Assembly (NCBI GenBank): GCA_021781775.1
Contig: JAJXWE010000012.1
Location: 1-12,760 of the forward strand
From: Pseudomonadota bacterium
GTDB taxonomy: Bacteria > Pseudomonadota > Gammaproteobacteria > Steroidobacterales > Steroidobacteraceae
DNA length: 12,760 bases
Direction: 5' to 3'
Position 1 is the first letter of the stretch. The number at the start of each line of letters is the position of its first letter. Below are positions 7,871-12,760 of the stretch, piece after piece. Made by a program: the position numbers and the translations under genes. Below the pieces are notes generated by a model that was not told the origin of the DNA, searched no databases, and was given only the letters and a program-made list of their open reading frames with translations.

Positions 7871-8107
7871 TCAGATCTTCATACCCTGGGCGCGCAGGTC
7901 GGCGACGACCTTGTCGATGCCCTTCTTCTCGATCGTGCGCAGGCCGTGCGCCGACACGCGCAGCGATACCCAGCGCTTCTCGGTCTCAAGCCAGAACCGC
8001 TGGGTGTGCAGGTTCGGCAGGAAGCGACGGCGCTTCTTGTTGTTCGCGTGGGAAACGCGATTTCCGACGGCCGGCCCCTTGCCGGTGATTTCGCAGACGC
8101 GCGACAT
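7871..8107 (-). CDS. rpmB: 50S ribosomal protein L28
   Basis: Large-subunit ribosomal protein required for assembly of 70S ribosomes. The 78 residues match the E. coli length exactly, with MSRVCEITGKGP at the start, HANNKKRRRF (22-31), then LPNLHTQRFW and the helical C-terminus. The ATG at 8107 is preceded by AAGG at about nine bases; an upstream TTG at 8113 would only add two residues and is less likely. It leads the rpmB-rpmG operon, with a good sigma-70 promoter and a hairpin leader upstream. In E. coli this pair lies directly between mutM and radC; here ftsYEX and rsmD-coaD intervene on the mutM side. Confidence 0.97.
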   Translation of the reverse strand: MSRVCEITGKGPAVGNRVSHANNKKRRRFLPNLHTQRFWLETEKRWVSLRVSAHGLRTIEKKGIDKVVADLRAQGMKI

Positions 8108-8139
8108 ATGCAACGACCTTAAAAATCAAATACTTGGAG

Positions 8140-8160
8140 CAAGCAGGGTTCCCCTGCCTG
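8140..8160 (-). promoter_or_regulatory. hairpin in the rpmB mRNA leader
   Basis: In the minus-strand transcript GCAGGG and CCCTGC (8157-8152 and 8148-8143) pair perfectly around a three-base loop. Three further pairs at the base (one G-U) extend the stem to nine. It lies between the predicted transcription start (near 8166) and the rpmB ribosome binding site. A stable leader stem could protect the mRNA or serve in feedback control, but no run of U follows it, so it is not an obvious attenuator. Confidence 0.4.
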
Positions 8161-8172
8161 CAGGAGCCGGCC

Positions 8173-8201
8173 TTTATACCAGCAGTCCGGCGCGCCGGCA
8201 A
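8173..8201 (-). promoter_or_regulatory. sigma-70-type promoter of rpmB-rpmG
   Basis: On the minus strand a -35 TTGCCG (8196-8201) and a -10 TATAAA (8173-8178) are separated by exactly 17 bases. They sit just beyond the radC stop and give a leader of about 58 bases. Best promoter candidate in the window; it implies that rpmBG is transcribed strongly and independently of radC. Confidence 0.6.
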
Positions 8202-8208
8202 GCGCCGC

Positions 8209-8907
8209 TCAGAGGAGTCCATGCTCGGCGAACGAGTAGCAGCGGCTGCCACCCACGATGACGTGGTCCACTACCCGTATGTCCATCAGGGAGAGCCCCG
8301 CCTTCAGTCGGCGCGTGATCGCCTCGTCCGCCGGACTGGGCTCCAGACCGCCCGAGGGGTGATTATGCGCCAGGATCAGCGCGCTCGCATTGTGCAGCAG
8401 GGCCTGGCGCACGACTTCGCGCGGGTGGACCTGGGCACAATCCACGGTGCCGCGGAACAGTTCCTCGAAGGCGATCAGCCGGTGCCGGTTGTCCAGGTAC
8501 AGACAGCAGAACACCTCGTAGGGGCGATCGCCCAACTGAGCCTGCAGAAAGCGGAATGCCGCCTGGGGCGTGGTCAGCGGCTCGCCCGAGCGCAGTTCTT
8601 CCTGCAGGTGACGGCGCGCGAGCTCGACGGCCGCCTGGACGGCTGCATAGCGCGCCGGGCCCAGTCCCTTGCGCGTCCAGCGGGCCCGCTCCGCCAGCAG
8701 CAGCGAGCGCAGCGAGCCGAAGTCCAAGAGCAGGCCGCGGGCGAGTTCGACCGCCGAGCAGCCGCGCGTACCCGAGCCGATCAGCAGCGCCAGCAGTTCG
8801 GCGTCGGACAGCACGCCCGGACCCCGATCGAGCAGCTTCTCGCGCGGGCGCTCGGTACGGGGCCAGTCGCGGATCGCAAGCGTCGCGGCGGGGGTGATCG
8901 GTGGCAT
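8209..8907 (-). CDS. radC: RadC-family JAB-domain protein
   Basis: Cytoplasmic protein of the RadC (YicR) family. Its old DNA-repair label is doubtful, and its true role and substrate are unknown. The 232 residues match the family. An N-terminal helix-hairpin-helix region (about 25-100, with LSDAELLALLIGSGT at 33-47) precedes a JAB/MPN metal-binding domain. That domain shows FEELFRGT (147-154), with a conserved Glu, and the HNHPSG...SPAD signature with His181, His183 and Asp194. A GGAG site seven bases before the ATG at 8907 supports this start; the open frame continues upstream but without a comparable site. It is divergent from coaBC across 142 bases, and rpmB follows it, as in E. coli. Confidence 0.94.
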   Translation of the reverse strand: MPPITPAATLAIRDWPRTERPREKLLDRGPGVLSDAELLALLIGSGTRGCSAVELARGLLLDFGSLRSLLLAERARWTRKGLGPARYAAVQAAVELARRHLQEELRSGEPLTTPQAAFRFLQAQLGDRPYEVFCCLYLDNRHRLIAFEELFRGTVDCAQVHPREVVRQALLHNASALILAHNHPSGGLEPSPADEAITRRLKAGLSLMDIRVVDHVIVGGSRCYSFAEHGLL

Positions 8908-8978
8908 GGGTAGACTCCAGTCCGCAGCGCGCATCGTGGCGTCCTCGGCACCCGCCGCGGAGCGGGAACATCGTCCGC

Positions 8979-8990
8979 TTTGTGCACAAA
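8979..8990. promoter_or_regulatory. 12-base palindrome in the radC-coaBC divergent region
   Basis: TTTGTGCACAAA is a perfect palindrome, the most AT-rich spot in a GC-rich intergenic region. It lies 71 bases upstream of the radC ATG and 59 bases upstream of the coaBC ATG. Its symmetry and position suggest a binding site for a dimeric regulator acting on one or both genes. I do not recognise it as LexA, NrdR or PurR. Confidence 0.35.
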
Positions 8991-9012
8991 TGCGTACCGG
9001 CGACCGCCCGGT

Positions 9013-9042
9013 TTGCGTCTGCGGGGAGTGGGGTCGGATAAT
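9013..9042 (+). promoter_or_regulatory. possible coaBC promoter producing a leaderless mRNA
   Basis: GATAAT (9037-9042) matches a -10 box in five of six bases, with a weak TTGCGT (9013-9018) 18 bases upstream. Only seven bases separate the -10 from the ATG at 9050, so transcription would begin at or next to the start codon. No clear ribosome binding site precedes the ATG, which agrees. The -10 also lies in the short palindrome CGGATAATCCG. Confidence 0.35.
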
Positions 9043-9049
9043 CCGCCGC

Positions 9050-10273
9050 ATGCAAGGCAAACGCATCCTGCTCGGGGTCACCGGCGGCATCGCCGCGTAC
9101 AAAGCCGCCGAACTCGTCCGGCGGCTGCGCGAGCGCGGCGCAGAGGTCCAGGTCGTCATGACGGCCGCGGCGCGCGAGTTCATCGGCGCGCTCACCTTTC
9201 AGGCGCTCTCCGGGCGGCCGGTGCGAACCGACCTGTGGGACAGCGCCGCCGAGGCAGCGATGGGGCATATCGAGCTGGCGCGCTGGGCCGAGGCTGTGCT
9301 GGTGGCGCCGGCGAGCGCCGACTTTCTCGCCCGCCTCGCTGAAGGGCGCGCCGATGACCTGCTGGCCACGCTGTGCCTGGCCACCGCGGCGCCGATCGCC
9401 GTCGCGCCGGCGATGAATCGCCTGATGTGGGCCAATGCCGCGACTGCCGCCAACGTCGCGCGCCTGCGCCAGCGCGGCGTGCAGGTATTCGGGCCAGGCG
9501 AGGGCGAGCAGGCCTGCGGCGAGATCGGCGAGGGCCGGATGCTCGAGCCGCCCGAACTCGCCGACCGCCTGGCGGCGCTGCTGCCGACGGCCGGACCGTT
9601 GAGCGGCCGGCGCGTGCTGATCACCGCCGGTCCGACGCGCGAGCGCATCGATCCGGTGCGTTTCATCAGCAACCGCAGCTCGGGCAAGATGGGCTTCGCC
9701 GTCGCGCAGGCCGCCCGCGAAGCCGGAGCCGAGGTGGTGCTGGTGAGCGGCCCGGTGTGGCTCGCGACCCCGCCCGGCGTCCGGCGAGTCGACGTCGAGA
9801 GCGCCGAGGCGATGCTCGAGGCCGTGCAGGCCGAGGTCGCGGGGGCCGACATCTTCATCGCCACCGCCGCCGTCGCCGACTACCGTCCGGCGCATCCGTC
9901 GGGACAGAAAATCAAGAAAACCAACGAACGGTTGCAGCTCGAGATGGAGCGTACGACCGACGTGCTCGCCACGGTCGCAGCGCGTGCCCAGCGGCCGTTC
10001 GTGGTGGGCTTCGCCGCCGAGACCGAATCGGTCGAGCACTATGCGCGTGCGAAGCTGCTGAAGAAGAATCTCGACCTGATTGCGGCCAACGAGGTCAGCC
10101 ACACCAAGGGCTTCGACTGCGAGGACAATCACCTGATTGTGCTGTCCCGCACCGCACGGCAGGACCTCGGCAGCGGGCCGAAACTGGCCCTGGCGCGCGA
10201 GCTGATCCGGCTGATCGGCGAATCCTATGCGGCGGCCCGCGAGGTGCAGCCGCGCGGCACGGTGCCGGTTTGA
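9050..10273 (+). CDS. coaBC: bifunctional phosphopantothenoylcysteine decarboxylase / phosphopantothenate-cysteine ligase CoaBC
   Basis: Second and third steps of coenzyme A synthesis: CTP-dependent joining of cysteine to 4'-phosphopantothenate, then FMN-dependent decarboxylation to 4'-phosphopantetheine, the substrate of CoaD. The 407 residues are the normal bifunctional length (E. coli 406). The N-terminal CoaC flavoprotein domain shows GVTGGIAAYKAAEL (9-22), catalytic His73, PAMN (120-123) and Cys157 in ACGE. The C-terminal CoaB domain (from about 185) shows ITAGPTRERIDPVRFISNRS (191-210), SGKMG (211-215), ATAAVADYRP (271-280) and KIKK (287-290). The ATG at 9050 fits the family N-terminus; the longer open frame is the reverse of radC. 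Its stop overlaps the dut start, so the two are probably coupled, in the same order as E. coli. Confidence 0.97.
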   Translation: MQGKRILLGVTGGIAAYKAAELVRRLRERGAEVQVVMTAAAREFIGALTFQALSGRPVRTDLWDSAAEAAMGHIELARWAEAVLVAPASADFLARLAEGRADDLLATLCLATAAPIAVAPAMNRLMWANAATAANVARLRQRGVQVFGPGEGEQACGEIGEGRMLEPPELADRLAALLPTAGPLSGRRVLITAGPTRERIDPVRFISNRSSGKMGFAVAQAAREAGAEVVLVSGPVWLATPPGVRRVDVESAEAMLEAVQAEVAGADIFIATAAVADYRPAHPSGQKIKKTNERLQLEMERTTDVLATVAARAQRPFVVGFAAETESVEHYARAKLLKKNLDLIAANEVSHTKGFDCEDNHLIVLSRTARQDLGSGPKLALARELIRLIGESYAAAREVQPRGTVPV

Positions 10274-10743
10274 GCGCCACCGCCACGACGCGGCCGCTGC
10301 AGATCCGCATCCTCGATGCACGCCTCGGCCGGGAATTCCCACTGCCGGCCTACGCGACGGCGGGCTCGGCGGGGATGGACCTGCGTGCCTGCCTCGACGC
10401 GCCGCTCGCGCTGGCGTCCGGGCGCGCGGAGCTGATCCCAACCGGCCTGGCCATTCATCTGGCGGACCCAGGACTCGCCGCGGTGATCCTGCCTCGCTCC
10501 GGCCTCGGGCACAAGCACGGTGTGGTGCTCGGCAATCTCGTCGGGCTGATCGATTCGGATTATCAGGGCCAGCTGTTGGTTTCCTGCTGGAATCGCGGGC
10601 AGGAGACGTTCATCATCCAGCCGGGCGAGCGCATCGCGCAGCTGGTGGTGGTGCCCGTGGTGCAGGTGGCGCTCGAGGTGGTTGAGCACTTCGACGAAAG
10701 CGCGCGCGGGGCAGGTGGTTTCGGACATTCCGGGCGGCACTGA
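10270..10743 (+). CDS. dut: deoxyuridine 5'-triphosphate nucleotidohydrolase (dUTPase)
   Basis: Hydrolyses dUTP to dUMP and pyrophosphate, keeping uracil out of DNA and feeding dTMP synthesis. All five motifs of the trimeric dUTPase are present in 157 residues: AGMDLRA (34-40), PRSGLGHKHGVVLGN (75-89), GLIDSDYQG (92-100, Asp95 catalytic), GERIAQLVVVP (119-129) and the flexible C-terminal arm ARGAGGFGHSGRH (145-157). There is no ATG or GTG in a suitable place. The TTG at 10270 overlaps the coaBC stop as TTGA and gives the normal length, which suggests reinitiation after coaBC; no strong ribosome binding site is visible. The ATG at 10377 would delete most of motif 1. The gene usually next in E. 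coli (slmA) is absent. Confidence 0.95.
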   Translation: MSATATTRPLQIRILDARLGREFPLPAYATAGSAGMDLRACLDAPLALASGRAELIPTGLAIHLADPGLAAVILPRSGLGHKHGVVLGNLVGLIDSDYQGQLLVSCWNRGQETFIIQPGERIAQLVVVPVVQVALEVVEHFDESARGAGGFGHSGRH

Positions 10744-10744
10744 G

Positions 10745-10767
10745 TTGCCCGGGCTTGCCCGCCCTAC
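10745..10767 (-). repeat. possible REP-like element after dut
   Basis: On the minus strand the segment opens with GTAG and continues as GGCGGGCAAGCCCGGGCAAC, where CGGGC and GCCCG fold around two A residues. A GTAG or GGAG tetranucleotide next to an imperfect GC-rich hairpin is the form of REP elements mobilised by RAYT transposases. It lies between convergent genes, a usual place for REPs. Only one copy is in this window, so the family cannot be confirmed. It could equally be an incidental hairpin or a weak terminator for dut; there is no T-tract. Confidence 0.3.
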
Positions 10768-10803
10768 CCCAGCAGGCGTTTCAACGCGCGGATCGGCCCA
10801 GCG

Positions 10804-12750
10804 TCAGGGGGGATAGGGATCTTGCCAGCCCGGCGGAGGGTTGGCGCGCAGACCGGCGTGCAACAACTGGGCGCGCAGGACCTCCGGCTCGCTCGCGAAC
10901 GCAGCATCCCAGCGCGCGAGCCGCTCGAAGTACCGACCATCCACCACATCGAGCAGCGTGCGTAGGCGACGTCCCGGCGGGAACATCAGCTGGTGCGATT
11001 GCTTCTCCATGTACAGAAGCTGGCGCAACGTGGCGGCGGCTTGAAGATGCTGCACCGTTCCGGCGGGCCACAGCTGCCGCGCAATCGTGCTGCCTTCGAT
11101 GCTGGCGAGCAGGGTGTCGCCCTGTTCCAACGCGACGCTGGCGGTGCGGCACAGGTCCACGCGCCGTGCCGACAGACCCGCGTGCGGGTTGCAGACGGAT
11201 GCCAATGCGACGATGCCGTCGAAAAGCTCCGACGGGAGCTGACTATCGACCCGGCTCAACGCCTCCATTACCGGTTCGCCGCCGATTTCGTGCAGTGCAT
11301 TGGTCAGCTGCGCCGTGAGGTGGGTGTAGTAGGAATCGATGCGACTCGTCCTGCCGATGGCCGCCAGCGCGGCATCGATGCCCGCGCGATTGTTACTCTT
11401 CGCCGCGCTGGCCAGTGCGTCCAGCCAGCCGGCGCCGTTGTTTGGGTCCAGAGCGCGCAGGCGCGCATCGAGCGCCGTCAAGTCGCACGTCTGGCGCCAG
11501 GCGCGGCACTGGCTGATCTCGAGCAGGAGCAGATCGGGTCGCTGTGGAGCTCGTGCCACGGCGCGTGCCAACCATGCCAGTCGCTGCGTGGCGTCGGCCG
11601 GCGGCGCGAGCCTGCCGTGAACGATTCGAGGCGCCGAAAAGGGCACGAGCAGCGCGGCGGCCGCGAGGGCGTCCGGTCCGCCGTTGCGCAGGAGTCGGCG
11701 CGTGGCGGCTTGAGCCTCTCGGCGCTGCAGTGCAACCGTCCGGGCCATATCAAGGGCCGCGTTGTGCGCGCCGAGCGCCGCATCGATGGGTGGTGCCGGA
11801 AATGTCCCGGCGGCCAGCGCGGCCGTGAGGGTGAGCGCGTACAACGGTAGCGCGGCCCACCGCCACCATCGACGGGTCGGGTTCACCAGGATGCGCACGC
11901 GTCGGCCGAGCTGCGAACGGCGCTCGAACAGACCGATCACCGGTCTGGCGGCCGCGGGAGCCCGCGTCGCGATCGCGAGCAGCGACTGCCCGTAAGCGGC
12001 CGCGTCCAGCCCACCCTGCACCACCCGCGCATCACAATCCACCTCGATCGCCTGCCTGAGCCGAAGGAACAGCCACCACAGCGGCAAGTTCCAAGGCAGC
12101 AGACCGACCAGGAGCCTCCCGAGCGCGAGCCAACGCGCGTCGTGCGTGCGCAGGTGCTCGCGCGCGTGCGCCAGCGCGGCGGCCCGGTGTTCGGCCGGCT
12201 CATCGAGCAGCCACCTCGGGACGAGGATTTGCGGTTGCCACAGGCCCAGAACGGCCGGACCCAGATCGTTCGTGAGGCTGACGGCAGTACCGTCGAGGTC
12301 CGCGATCTTCGACTCCTGCGTCAGCCGGCGCAGTGCCAGCGTACCGATCAGCATTCGTCCGAGCAGCAGCAGCGACAGCAGGCCCCAGGAAACTAGAAAC
12401 GCCATTCGAACCCGCGCACGCGCCTGCGTGGTCCAGAACGATCGCGCTAAGCGCGCTCGCGGGAGCAGCGGCGCGCGTGGTGAGCTCGCGGGTGAGGAAC
12501 GGGCCGAAGCGGCGGTCGGCCGTGCAAGGGGGGACGCCCGCTGAACGCGCGGTGCCGGCAACTGAACGGGAGATTGGTCGGGCACTGCTTGCGGCAGGTA
12601 CCAAGCGGGGAGTCCCACCGACAGGATCACTGCAGCGAGCCATGCTCCGCGCCGGGGCCAGCGCAGGCTGGCCAGAATGCGTTCGGCGGACCACGCGGCT
12701 GCGGCGAGAAATGCACCGACGATCACGACGTACAACGCAGCGCCGATCAT
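10804..12750 (-). CDS. M56 (BlaR1-like) membrane protein with altered HExxH motif and long C-terminal domain
   Basis: Membrane protein of the M56 family, whose active members are zinc-dependent intramembrane sensors or proteases such as BlaR1 and MecR1. The 648 residues show hydrophobic helices at about 3-20, 35-52, 117-139, 207-228 and 298-316. The M56 core follows: GPAVLGLWQPQILVPRWLL (164-182), HAREHLRTHD (195-204) and EVDCDARVV (236-244). His195, His199 and Glu236 could still bind zinc, but the catalytic Glu of HExxH is Ala196 (codon at 12163-12165), so it is probably inactive as a protease. Residues 320-648 form a probable periplasmic, mostly helical domain I do not recognise, with Cys415/422 and Cys520/534 that could form disulfides. 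The ATG at 12750 reads ATGA, so an upstream gene beyond the edge may overlap it; BlaI-family repressors often precede M56 genes, but none is visible here. Confidence 0.8.
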   Translation of the reverse strand: MIGAALYVVIVGAFLAAAAWSAERILASLRWPRRGAWLAAVILSVGLPAWYLPQAVPDQSPVQLPAPRVQRASPLARPTAASARSSPASSPRAPLLPRARLARSFWTTQARARVRMAFLVSWGLLSLLLLGRMLIGTLALRRLTQESKIADLDGTAVSLTNDLGPAVLGLWQPQILVPRWLLDEPAEHRAAALAHAREHLRTHDARWLALGRLLVGLLPWNLPLWWLFLRLRQAIEVDCDARVVQGGLDAAAYGQSLLAIATRAPAAARPVIGLFERRSQLGRRVRILVNPTRRWWRWAALPLYALTLTAALAAGTFPAPPIDAALGAHNAALDMARTVALQRREAQAATRRLLRNGGPDALAAAALLVPFSAPRIVHGRLAPPADATQRLAWLARAVARAPQRPDLLLLEISQCRAWRQTCDLTALDARLRALDPNNGAGWLDALASAAKSNNRAGIDAALAAIGRTSRIDSYYTHLTAQLTNALHEIGGEPVMEALSRVDSQLPSELFDGIVALASVCNPHAGLSARRVDLCRTASVALEQGDTLLASIEGSTIARQLWPAGTVQHLQAAATLRQLLYMEKQSHQLMFPPGRRLRTLLDVVDGRYFERLARWDAAFASEPEVLRAQLLHAGLRANPPPGWQDPYPP

Positions 12751-12760
12751 GAGGCATCCC

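Noticed and set aside
8363..10441. A 692-codon open frame on the minus strand across radC and coaBC
   Set aside because: It is a high-GC shadow. Its right part is the reverse of coaBC and dut, its left part is radC read in the wrong frame, and it shows no recognisable motif.
10377..10743. dut starting at the ATG at 10377
   Set aside because: This would remove most of dUTPase motif 1 and the N-terminal strand; the TTG at 10270 gives the full family length.
10804..12750. Calling the M56 gene a pseudogene
   Set aside because: The frame is intact over 648 codons and the rest of the M56 core is conserved; one missing catalytic residue does not show that the gene is dead.

Overview
This window is a dense chromosomal stretch of high-GC DNA, almost certainly from a gammaproteobacterium. 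Nearly every gene is a housekeeping gene, and the order joins two blocks that are separate in Escherichia coli: coaD-mutM-rpmG-rpmB-radC-coaBC-dut and rsmD-ftsY-ftsE-ftsX-rpoH. I cannot name the genus; a lineage outside the Enterobacterales (for example near Xanthomonadales, Nevskiales, Steroidobacterales or Chromatiales) fits best. No tRNA, rRNA, CRISPR array, insertion sequence or prophage gene is visible, and no gap between genes exceeds 300 bases.

Layout, left to right: an ACT-domain malic enzyme (+); the heat-shock sigma factor gene rpoH (-), convergent with it; a 246-base divergent region with a perfect CIRCE operator in front of rpoH; a cytochrome b561 gene (+) and mutM (+); the overlapping pair rsmD-coaD (-); the cell-division and secretion operon ftsY-ftsE-ftsX (+); ribosomal protein genes rpmB-rpmG (-), with a good promoter and a leader hairpin; radC (-); divergent coaBC-dut (+), overlapping by four bases; and a 648-codon M56 (BlaR1-like) membrane gene (-) running to the right edge.

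How the genes work together: coaBC and coaD supply three successive activities of coenzyme A synthesis. mutM removes oxidised purines and dut keeps uracil out of DNA. ftsY targets ribosomes to the membrane, and ftsE-ftsX control septal peptidoglycan hydrolysis. rpoH directs the heat-shock response, and the CIRCE site implies that HrcA represses the sigma factor gene itself, which would put two heat-shock circuits in series.

The most notable points are the perfect CIRCE before rpoH, the M56 protein whose HExxH motif reads HAREH (catalytic Glu replaced by Ala), the merged synteny with rpoH detached from ftsX, and weaker regulatory signals: a possible leaderless coaBC, a 12-base palindrome between radC and coaBC, the rpmB leader hairpin and a REP-like element after dut. 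I found no convincing undescribed multi-gene system.
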